This document shows positions 39,201 through 51,083 of a DNA stretch of 64,000 nucleotides, one piece after another. The DNA is from Synanceia verrucosa (taxonomy: Eukaryota > Chordata > Actinopteri > Perciformes > Synanceiidae): contig CM056559.1 of assembly GCA_029721515.1 (NCBI GenBank), forward strand, positions 24,211,565-24,275,564. The letters run 5' to 3'. Made by a program: the position numbers and the translations under genes. Every line of letters starts with the position of its first letter. The first letter of the stretch is position 1. The notes below the pieces were generated by a model. That model was not told the origin of the DNA. It saw nothing but the letters and a program-made list of their open reading frames with translations, and did no database searches.

Positions 39201-42200
39201 CTGCTCCTTGGCAGCCTCAGTCTGACCTAAGCGCACCCAAGTGAGCGTAAGCAGGAGCGAGCATTGCAAAACCATTTTGCAAGATAGCGATATGCTTTGG
39301 CAACCTAAATGTGGCTGTCAGCATTTTTTATGTGAGTTAAGACGTGCAAATCCACACTCTGCAGGTACCGACAGTGAGGAAAAGGTGGTTAATGTGGTGA
39401 GTCACAGCCCCCTCAGTGGGTCAACACTAGCAATTAGTATCAGATTTCCATGATGTGTCGATGCTGCTCGCAGCTCTATTAACAGACTCAACGCCACCTG
39501 AGCTGCAAAAGCACAGGGGATTTGTCAGTGTAAAAAGCTGCTAAATGCAAACTGTCCAAACATGCCACCATGTGTAACATCACAAAAACAATATGAGAAG
39601 TGAAACCACACAAATATTTTAAAGCCAAACACAGCTCACAGTTGTGGGCTTCCCTGTATGTGCCCTGGACTACCCCTGGAGCAAGCCAAGTCTTCCAGGC
39701 AGTGGGGTCAGAGAGGCAAGCCTCAGCACTGCAGATTCATCACCTCAGCCTGCCTCTCCTTGCCGCTGGAAAGTCAGATTCAACCACCGAGGAGGAGGAG
39801 GGGTAGGGTGAGAAGGAGGGAGAGAGGCAGAGGAGACAGCAGTGTTGGTGGGGAGGGCAGTGATTAGGCACTACTGCCGTCTCCCATACCGGCTGGGCAC
39901 TGAGCCCTGGCTCTCCCAGAATGGCACTGAATGCAGGGTCAGGGATGAGTGTTGTTTAGATGGGAGAGAAAAGAGGATAGAGACATATCAAAGCAGGAAG
40001 AAAGACTGGAAAGCATGTGGAGTTCAGCAACAAGTCCAAACTAAATATGACAACACTTAACTTGCACAACTGTGAAAGGATGCAAAGCACGACATGAAAT
40101 AATATTATAAAACATCTTATTTTGTATGAATGAAACATTTCTGTTGAGTTTGGTTTGCCAGCATGACATCACTGAGTGTGTACAGATGTAAAAGTAAGTA
40201 AATAAATGACTTCATATTTAAATAGCAGCCATTGTTAGACACATTGTTAATTATAAACGACACGCCGGTGATGTCTGATTCATTCATCAAACATATGAAA
40301 CACACAAACACACACTGGCTTTATGGGCTGTTGGATGACTGTAGAGCCTCCGGCGTGATTACATTTCTCTCAAGCATTGCGTGTTGTCCAGTGTTGAGCA
40401 ACCGACACCGTCTTCATAGTCAGATACATTCAACATATTATGTCCCTCTCGTATGTATTTACTAACAATTATCACTATGAACATCAATGTAATGTGCCAG
40501 CAGCCAGGCTGCGTTCAGGAGTAATCCCGTGTTAACTGTCAAGCTCTCACAGAAGAGTTGCTTTACTCACCGTCCACTTTTTCAGCCTTTATGATTGTTA
40601 ACGTCGGTTTCATATCGACAGCTGCCGTCATGACCATCAGATCACTGTGACTTAATAACGCCGCGTCCCTCTTTTATTCTAAGAGCTCCAAAAACACACT
40701 AGGAGGAAAATCCTCTCTTCCTTTGCGCACCGGTCAATTCGACTAGCCGAGTATGGATCTTTCCTCTCACACTAAAAACACATTCAGTTTCTTTTACTCC
40801 TTAACTTCTCTTTCTCTTTCCCTCTCTCCTTCTCCGGTACATGTACACACACTCCCTCTTTTCCTCGTTCTTTCTCACTCACACACTCCTTCCTCTCTAT
40901 CTCTGGCTATGGGCGTTGCGTTGAGACGACAGCTGAAGGGGGCGGTGTTTGGGGCTGACTTGCCAGTTGATTCACAATTCAATTACAATGCCCCTCCACC
41001 CCTTACAACACACACACACGCACACACATACACACACCACCTCACCCCCGTGTCTCTGTACTTGTTTCAAGACGCCTGCGCGTCATCAGGCGCAGTTAGG
41101 TGTCTACATGTTCCCGCAAATTGCTCGCGTTTTACAGGGATGAGAAACACTGGAGACGTGAGAGATGCAGCGAAGCCCGAGAATGAACTGCAGACTAGTA
41201 ATCTTTCACCACATTACTTCCCAAATATGACATTTCATTCGACAAATATGTGCCATTTTGCATGCCCAAAATAAGACAATCAAGATTTACGCAAATCATT
41301 AAATTACACCATGTACAGCAGGTTCCTGAATGGATTATACTGGAGTGATACAGTCATAGTTGCCATATTTGAGCTCTATAGGAACAATTTAAGAACAGTA
41401 GAGGAGGGTTAAAAGGAGCTAAAAGAAGAGCCTATGTATTCTGAGGTCCAGACATAACTTGTAACTCACCCCCATAAACACCTCAAAGTATTTCCTGTTC
41501 ACCTTGTGCTAATAAATACAAAACAACCATTTATTTTTTTCCTTTTCTTTCCACAGCTGCATCAGGTATATAGACAAACACAGTCAATATTCTGTTTTTA
41601 AATGAGGTGCATGCAACTGTCACGTCAATGACAATTCAGTTTGAACAGAACAGCCAAACAGAAGTTGGGATCTTTTTTAGACATTTGTGCTTTCTTATCT
41701 ACAATAATCAGGAACAATGACCATGTTTTACTGGAAATCAAATCAAGGATTTGTTCTGCAGCTAGAAAAGAACAAAGATGAGAGAAAGACTGGTGCTTTT
41801 CAGCTACAGAGAGGCTCCACTCAGAGGAAAGCACGGCCACTTCAGGAACACCTCCCATGGCAACAGAAAACTGTAAAAGGGTTTCTAATAGTAACACTCA
41901 CACAAGTTCCCCAAGGACCTGCTGCCTTTAAACAAATGCAAGAAAAGTGAACTCATTACAATCTTAATGAAACAATAAATGTTATTTTTCTGTACGGCAC
42001 CGCCCTCTTTTTCCACACATCCACCCGTATCTTATAGAGCACAATCTACAATGCACATCAGAATGATACCTCTGCATGTACTGTACGCATGTATGGAGGC
42101 TGGGGAGCCAGGGATATTGATCACACATGGATTTTTCAACCGGTGGCACTTCGCCGGCTCCATTAGCAGCCCTGGATCATGTTTCATTGGCCTGATAGGA

Positions 42201-43368
42201 GCCTTGTCTGGGAAGAGCACTGGTGGGTTCTGTGGTGAGAGGAGCTGCCTCACAAAGTAGAGGGGGTGATGGTGGAGACGAATGGAAGGAGGAAGAGTAG
42301 CTCTCACTTCATCTCAGTCAGTCAGTCACTCTCTTTCTGGCTCTCTGACTGGACCTCTTTGTTTTCTGTTAATGAACTCCCTCATATCTGTTCTTAAAAG
42401 GACAGGCCAGGTCCTTTTGTGCCTAAGGGCAGCCATTAGGGGTTTAATAGTGTTGCTGACCAGTATGTGAGCTGGCATCACTGTAGCCCATCTCAGTGCA
42501 TACAAAGCATTTGTATAGTATTTTTTAATGTGCATAGTGGAACTGATATGACAAAAAACTGCCTGGAAACACTGAATAGATTTCTGTTTTCAGTGTCAGA
42601 GATCTACCTTTCAGAGCAATGACCATGTGTATTGCCTTTAAACAGACTGGTGCACGTTGACCTTGAAGACAAACACATTTTAATGAAAAGGACGCTGACA
42701 CGAGGAAAATGATTTCCATGAAAAAACAACAGAATGGTTAAATACTAAACATTCACTTCATTTAAGTTTTGCACAATACAAACTATTGTTGAAACGAACT
42801 GCCTAATTTTCCTATTTATTGGACCTTCATTTTTTCCTATTCTATTACTAATGTGTGTAAGAGCACGCCTGAGGACATGGATGTCCCAGATCAAACAAGT
42901 TTTGGTTTCAGTGTCTTTTTTCCCTCACCTGGCACATGCTGTTGCCATGGTTTTGACAGTTACTCATTTTGCGTTGCAGAATAGCAGCCCTAGCTACAGC
43001 AGCTTTGTCTCTCCTCTCTGCTCTCACATCTGTGTTGTCGGCCTGTCTGTGATCCCTCGATGTAACCGTTGCACCTGCTACTTTTCACAGAGTTAACTGA
43101 AAGGTTATTCGATTCGGAGCAATCCGTACAGCTGTCAAGTGATATTTGTCTTTGATCTCGGTGTTTGGATTTCAGTGCTATACCCCCTTTCACATTCACG
43201 AACAGTCAACTTGAAAAGATGACTTAGCAGAGGCGACGTGTAAAACATCTCAGACAATGGATAATGGCCTGACAGGTCTGCTATGTTGTGTGAATAGACA
43301 ACATTTAGCATGTAATCAATCAGTCAGTCATTTACAGACACACCAGCACAATCTCAGATGTGTGGTGG

Positions 43369-43437
<69 letters not shown>

Positions 43438-43585
43438 GCAGACAGTAAAACAGTGGGGTCCTTGTGGCCTCTGTCTCGTAGCTCTGGTCTCAGCTCTGTC
43501 TGTGGTAGATGCTGTCTGAAGGTGCCACAGGCTAGAAGCACTCCTGCTGAGATCAGAGGGTAAGCTGGGACAGGAGTGCTGCATC

Positions 43586-43623
<38 letters not shown>

Positions 43624-46600
43624 CACACACTCATACTTGTGTACATCTTTCTTTCTCTGGTGTCTCACATTCCAAAGTCTCTTCTGTGTGTGTGTGTGTG
43701 TGTATGCTCTACTAAATTGTGTGCATGTAAGTGCACTGGGAAAGTAGCAGGGCCTCCCTGAACAAAGGCTCAGCTCTTTTCTAAACAATTAGCTTCGCTA
43801 AAAAGGACATCTCTTCCTCCATTAGCGGCACCACGTGCCCCCCATCACTCCATTGTGCAGATAATTCAATTATCCCCACCCCCCTCCGAGTCTCTCTGCC
43901 TCCCAGACCTCCCTCTTCTCGTCTTGCCTTCCCTCCTCTCTGTTACGACCACGCTCTCAGATAAAGCTCCACTAGTCCCTGTAGCTGAGGGGAAAATACA
44001 TCAGTCTGCGCTTTTAATTAATTTCTCATTGAACAAATGAAGGTTGCATAATATTGAAAGTCGCAGGACAAAAGAACGTGGTCATACAGCTGCTTGTATT
44101 TTGTTAATTGTTGGATACTTGTTCTATATATTGATGATAATAGGAAGGAACTGACATTCATCTACTATGGACTGATTGAATGGTGTATACACAATACAAG
44201 ACCATTACCGGTGTACACTCATCGTAGTTAACGGCGTGTGAATATTGCTAAGCACACAATGCAAACGTTAAAACAATGGGAGGTCTCTCAGGATTCATTA
44301 AAGCGCCACCTTTCCTGATGAGCTGGCCTCTGTTGCATCATCACCCGTCACTGATTGCACATATTTCAGAACGGCATGTCCTCCAACTTAAGTGGTTTAG
44401 TCACCACGCTATTAAGAGGAACTTACCACTGACACTTCCTAGAAATAAAATTTGTGGAACTCTGGGAAAGGGAAGTTCAACTGGCTGTAATTTGACTGAA
44501 AGCATCTTTAATATCTTGAAAAATGCCAAAAGGAAAGTAAGGGGTGTTTCTTTGAGTACATGACCAGTAGCTGAAAAATATCCAGAAAACCAAACCAACA
44601 TCAAAGAACAAGTGTCGATGAAGAACAAAACGTTGAATTTTAACAACCTGCAAAGACCACAGCAAAAGGCCAACTACCTGTGTGAGAAGAAGTCATTCTC
44701 TATACCAGCAGGTGGCAACAATCCGTATTGGTTATTCAAACAGACCAGAAGGACTCTTGTTCATGACCTCCACTTTGCTTCAGATGTTATTGTGAAAACA
44801 CTTGTGTATTGGAATGATTCATTGAGATAAAGATGAAAAATGAGAATAGCCTTCTGCGTGCTTGCTCGCTGTCTCACTTTTGACTGAACATGTTCAATTA
44901 GTGGATAAACCGCCAACACGGGCAGACCGGTGCCACCGCAAAAACTAAGGGAGGCATACGCTCACCGACGGCCAACTGCTGGTCTCGTGTATCCAAACCT
45001 TCAGGGTCACGAGTTTTAAATTAGAACAACAATATGAATATTAAAGATGGTGTGTTTACAGTTCAGCAAAACAGTCCTTTGAATTGTAAGGAGGAAATTC
45101 CAGAGTGATCCCACTGTAAATGCCACTTTCAATGCACAATGCAACCACTTCTCAGAAGTCTAATATGGAAACTCCAATAGCTCAGATTTCTAAAAATACT
45201 TCAACATTTACAAACGTACATTGTAGAAATAACAGATTACCTATTTCCTATGTTTATTGACTAACACCTCTTGCCTAAGACCTGACATCACACTACGCAG
45301 TTCAAATCCAGGTCCATCGCAGCAGAGAAGCTCATTCCTCCACAGTTGTCTGTCGCTTTTCCGTGTTTCCACTCGTTTTGTTTTATTGTTGGAGGGGGAA
45401 GTGTGCACCGGCCTGATTAGCATCACTGTTTCCTCCTTTCCCATAACCCCCCAGACCCCCGCAGGCTGCCTGTTTACTTTTAAAAATAAAAAATGGGCCT
45501 GCGCCCGTGAGGACGTGCCCCTCATCAGGGGCGAAGCCCCCCCAAAGCTCCTCCTCCCCTCCCCACGTCTTCTCTCCGCCCACCAACCCCAGTGTCTCAG
45601 TCCTGTGACTTATCCCTCTCCTTATCCGTCTTCTCTCCTCAAACTGTATTCCGCCCACTCTCCTTTGCTTCCCACCCCGTTCCCCTCCTCTTCCAACTGT
45701 CCAGCTGTCAAATCACATCAAATAAAACACAGGCCAATGGTCCCTGAGTGCCAGATCACAGCTGTGTTCTGCATGTACTAAATGGGAGGGCATGTTTAAA
45801 TGTACAGTGAACCCATGAGTGCATGGGAGTGGATCCGTGTGTGTGTGTCTGCTTCACTGAATGGGAGGATGCTGTAACACAATACACACCAGAGTGCAGG
45901 GTGTGAATTTAATGAATGAATATGTGGAGTGTGCATCCCTGCAGGATGTTGGTGAAGTATTTTTGTGATATTTGTGCCTGGATTTCGATGAGATCCCACA
46001 GAAAAAACATACTCAGCGCATTTTCCCCCCCACACACATTCTCACAGTGAATTTCCACAATGGGTGAGTTTACAGCGGGCCCTGTGGTGTGAGTGTTGGA
46101 TAGTGATGAGTAGAGCTGGGTCAGTGTAAACATCACCGTGGCATGGCTGTTGTCAGGAAGCAGTGTGTGTGACATTGGGATCTCGGCCAAACATGCGATG
46201 GTCCTGTAACATTCAACATCCCCGCCTCACATCTGTTCTGTGCTCTTTCTTTCTCACAGTAGTACATTTCATTTTAACAACACCCAATCTATTCTCAAAG
46301 AAGTGACCTGACATGTAAAATCCAATGTAACTAACCAACTTTAAAAGGTATCCATATCCAAGACAGTGGATTTAGTTTGTGAGAAATTGTTGTCAACTAA
46401 GGACTTAGATCTGGCACTTTAACAAGTAACTGGTAAAGTAACTGGTTTGAAATGGCTATTTTGTCTTGTTAGAATTTATTAAACTTAAAGTGGCTATAAT
46501 AAATATTTGTATGATAAAACATGTATCAAATAAAATGACAATTTGAAAAGGTTGTTTGACATTTCACCAGACTTCAGCTCCCCTCATCTTTACGGACGTT

Positions 46601-49600
46601 AAAAGTGAGTTTTATCCTGTTGTTTAACTGTTCTTATAATGTTATTTTTGGCCACATGCTCAATAGAACCACAATAGACTACCTGTTCAGCACAAAACAG
46701 AAAATATACACAGCTGGCTACTAGTTGGTTAATTCTTTGAGTGCCAAAGACATATTTGTACGTCAAAGTGTTTTTTCGGCAGCTAGCACAAGAGGGCGCT
46801 CTCACAGAGCTTGTGAGTAATATTGGGGCTTCTGGGATTTATAGTCAGGACATAAAGAGACAGGATACACCACAGATATTCGATCGAGATCGAGATTAGA
46901 GAGTAGAACAAACAGAATCTGGACAAAAAGTGGTGATTTTGGTGAAAGTGTCCTCTACCTCTGATAAAACAAGAATGAAACAAGGTAAAAACAAATATTT
47001 GAAATAGAGAGTCTCTTCTTTCATTTGAGTCTTTTCAGAGTAATATTATGTGGGTCTTCAAAAAATGGCCAAAAACGATGGCACAAGGCACTCAGTGAGT
47101 GAACATAATGCAGCATTTAGCAGTTTAAGAGTTGGTGGAGGCCAAAAACAGAGCTAAAAGAGAACGTGTTTATTGGACCTTCATTGAAATATGACTCCAT
47201 ATGAATGACAATAATAAGCCTCCTAAAAAGTTTGCATAATCAATGTAAAAATTGATGATATGTCATGCAGTGAAGTCATTGCGTTCACGCATATCTTCAA
47301 TTGACTTAAATGCCTCCCAGTTGGTAACATAAAACACTTACTCATGATTAATGCAAATAATAACTGGCACACCCTCAGTGGTTAAAAAAAAAATATATGG
47401 GATGCACATGTGACTTCAAAGGAGAAATCCCAGAGGTGTCAAATCAATTACACAGCAGGAGGAAGCTGAAATTGTGAAATGTACCTCCATTTCTAAGTAC
47501 ATAAAAGTTGAAAAGGTTTTCTGAAATTGCAAGTGAAAATATTTAAGGGGAAGCTGTATATATAGATGAGTCAGAAAGATGAGTCAAAGCAACGGCTGCA
47601 GGGTGTGGAGACTGTCAGAGGTTATATGGCTGCTGTGAAGCTTAGCACAGACTCATTACGCCATAAACTGGTGGCAGAAAAACCTTAGTAGCCTCATATG
47701 ACACAATCAACAAGAGCTAAATGACTCTATATCCAGGTGGCTAGAATACTCTTAGATCTTTGGTCTGCATAAGGTTAAGGAGGATAGAGAAAAACAGGTC
47801 AAAGCTTGGTCATTTCTTTCCACTCAGCAATGTTTATGTCAACAGTTTAGAGCTGGGAGCAATGAAGTGAGGGCTCTAAAGGAGTGTGTCTCTGGCAACA
47901 AACATCAGCAAATCCCATCAAATCCATCCCCCCCAAACAACTCTCCAGAGAGCAAACCAGAAGCTTGGGAAAAAGATGGCCGCCCTTTTGCCCCTTGTCT
48001 TGCCCCCTGCATCCAGCTCAGGGAGGTGACGGAAGAAAACCTATGCCCTCCCAGCACCTCTGCCCTACTCCCGTGGCGTGCATCCCAGTCTGCTAGCATC
48101 AATCACTTTTGAGGACAAGAAGAAGCCAGAGTTAAATACAGGCAAATGCACTGGAAGGAATGTTCCAGTTAGAGTAAAACTGAAAGAGAGAATTAGAAGA
48201 AGAAAAATGCACAACATTTGGTTGTCCTCAAATTGAAAGAGGGAGAGAGGCTGAGAGGAAAAAGAGAGAGAGGAGGTATCTGGTAAAGGCATTGCCCTCA
48301 GGGTCAGCATCACCAACATCCCTCGTGCAACAGACACAGAACAATAGGTCAAGACTGCATGTGTCACCACAAAACTAAATGATCTTAAAGTTTAAATGTG
48401 TGCTCAAGTGTGACTGATTGCTCATTAGGCATTCCACTTAATGTACTTTTTTTTGCTTTGAGTTTATTCAACTGCTGATGTATGTTTCCTTTACTTTTTA
48501 AAGAATATAGTATGCTTCTGAGAACGACTAAATAACAACCTTTATTACGACCAGATATGCATTTGGCCTCTTCTTCTCGTACCTCACATCATTGTTGAGG
48601 TCAGGCTGTGTGTGTGTGTGTGTGTCTTACCTGAAGGGCACACATCATGTCCATTGGGCACCTCCTGCAGGGGGATATCCTGGATGCAAAGGGGCTGTGA
48701 TGAGTAGTACTGCTGCTGAGGGTGAACCACACCTGGGAGGTGAGTCTGAGGACCAACTGCCAACCCTCCACTGTGCCTCTAGAGACAAACAACATAGTGT
48801 AGATCAGCCAAAATGAACCAGATCAACTAGCATAAAATATAACAGTTGAGTTTTGGAAGGAATTCAAGTTGAATGAAGTTTGACAAATACATCAACCGCA
48901 CATGAACCACCGGAGTGACAGAGCAATTTACTAGTAAAAATAAAAATCATATTTTTTGTCATATGCATATATACAGGCTAATACGCTATAATATGAAATT
49001 TGTTTAAACCATCCCTCAGCGAACAGTGGGACGCCATAACTGAAAAACATGTATTTACGGATGTATTGAAAGATTCAGCAAACTGTGGTAGTGCAACCTT
49101 GGATTAACATAACAACTTTTTTCATTGTTTTCCCGCATAGATAACCCTTGCGGCTAAATTTGACTCATTCAGTTTATCTGTTGCTGTGTTGATTTATCCG
49201 GCTTATCGCAGAAATGTTCACGTAAAAGGTCGCACTAAAAGGGAAGTCTAAAGTCAGCACTTGACAGGGGAGCGAGGACAGATATGAAATTCTGTGTGGA
49301 TACAAGAGATAGTAGAGAGGAAGATAGCCACTTGGCCAGTTTTAGCATATCAAAGCCTCCATTTGACAACAAACAAGAAACACAGTACATATTACTGGAT
49401 GTTTCTCTGACATTTATGTGAACAGGGAATGAACAGTTTTCTCAAGAGTGAATCTGACTAAATGTGCTGTTTTTAACCAACTCTAAATAAAGGTTATAAA
49501 TGTGGCTTTGTAATACAGTATTTTGAATATTGAAAATCTTCAGGATGAATTCTCCACATTTATTATAATTCATAAACATTTCTGAAGAGCAGGAACTAAC

Positions 49601-51019
49601 AATATATTTGTTTCACCTCAGTTTTGCTGATATTTTGCCTCCGTTAACTCTTTGAGTGCCATTGACATATTTTGACATTGTTTAAAATCTGATGCTTGAG
49701 TGCCATCGACGTAATAATACGTCAAAGTGGTTTTTCTGCAGCAGGATGCCAATTGCAGTCTCCCACAGCCTGTACATGTAATGTTGGGGCTTCTGGGATT
49801 TGTAGTCAGAGCATAAAGAGACGGTATACACCACAGAGATCAAAGCAGGAAGTGGAGACGATCGAGATTAGAGAAAAAAGTGAACGAATTCTGGAGAAAA
49901 TGTGGTGATTTTGGTCAAAGTGTCCTCTACTCTACCTCTGATAAAACAATAATGGAACAAGGTAAAAACAAACCTTTTTTTCATGATGAAATAGAGAGTC
50001 TCTTCTTTCATTTGACTTATTCAGTGTTTTCATAGTCATGGTACAAAATATTCAGTGGGTCTTGGACTCAAATTGGGCAAAAACGCTGGAACAAGGCACT
50101 TTTTTACTGTTTTATAAAACGGCTGGCACTCAAAGAGTTAAGAGGCATGTTGGACTATCATATGTATAACTAACAGACTGGCTGACAGAGTGACTGCCAA
50201 TCTGATAGCAGCCCCTGTTTAATCACTGCAGCATTTATCAGTTGCCGGCCAGCGCTATGGATGGCAAACATGACCAGAGACTCAGGGAAGCCAGTTTACA
50301 AGGTTCTTTAGAGGTTTGTGTGGGACGCTGCCTTCTCCTATCAGTCCAGTCTGCAACGAGGAGGGATGTTAGATAGGCATGGAGGGAGCCACATGGATGA
50401 TTTATGGATCAGACAGAGAGACTGACATAGATAACAGTCAGAGATAACATCAACACCATAACGCCATTCGATCAGTTCAAGTGTTTAACTTTCAGTGCAG
50501 TGGTAGATCTATGAACAGGCTAACAACAACCCTGAAAGAGCCACACTATGTCTTCTCAATATGAATTTTCTGTATTGTCCATTATCTGCAGTCCATAATT
50601 TAGCATATTAACATTTACAATAACTAAGCACAGACACCAGATCTTTGTCTTTTAACACGATCAACACACATACAACAGGAATGGAATGAGTGTTTTAAAG
50701 GCTGGCTGTCTGTGAGTGGAACATATATAAAGGTCACATCACATAGAGACATATATTAGTAAATCATATGTCTGGAAACAATAGTGACTTTGTGACTTGT
50801 TCTCATTAAGTGTCACATGAATCATCATTACTTGCACATTTATTAATTCATTCACTGTCAATGAAAAGAATACCACATTTTTAAAAAATAAATTGGCTGA
50901 GTATAAAGGGATTTGGAAACCATTCAGCGACTTTATTAAAAAAGGAGCAACAGCAGAGTTCTACAGTTGGTGAACTCAGGTTAATTACCTCCACCAAGGA
51001 GGCTGTGTGATCGCCAGTG

Positions 51020-51083
<64 letters not shown>

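Larger units (their letters stand above)
29644..40570 (-). other. First intron of the ets1 short isoform (part of the 19-kb long-isoform intron)
   Basis: This 10.9-kb intron contains a perfect 16-bp hairpin at 35410-35446, a CA tract (35984-36001), a run of 15 G (37562-37576) and no MITE copy, in contrast to the surrounding DNA. Blocks around 30.3-30.6, 33.0-33.4 and 33.7-34.3 kb look less AT-rich and could be regulatory. No ORF here resembles a known protein. Confidence 0.75.
41001..48630 (-). other. Long-isoform intron upstream of the short-isoform promoter
   Basis: Holds opposed CA and GT microsatellites (43374-43703) and one MITE copy (46729-47103). Open frames such as the one at 45257-45781 on plus show no family resemblance and sit in C-rich sequence. 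I see no further exon. Confidence 0.7.

Noticed and set aside
40753..41274. 173-codon plus-strand open frame
   Set aside because: Encoded by CT and CA repeats upstream of the short-isoform promoter; peptide is low-complexity Ser/Leu/His/Thr. A divergent antisense transcript is possible but not supported as coding.
43374..43432. Possible CRISPR or tandem gene array
   Set aside because: A simple dinucleotide repeat in a vertebrate intron.
43354..43788. Overlapping open frames on both strands around the CA/GT tracts
   Set aside because: Alternating Thr-His or Cys-Val peptides come from the microsatellite itself.
45257..45781. 174-codon plus-strand open frame
   Set aside because: Driven by C-rich, stop-poor sequence (Pro/Ser/Leu-rich peptide). 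No domain and no conserved motif; it lies antisense in an ets1 intron.
49696..49908. Recurrent peptide [15 protein letters not shown] in several open frames (also near 6.4 and 60.9 kb)
   Set aside because: It is the translation of the MITE body in one frame. Frames are short and broken differently in each copy, so there is no conserved protein.
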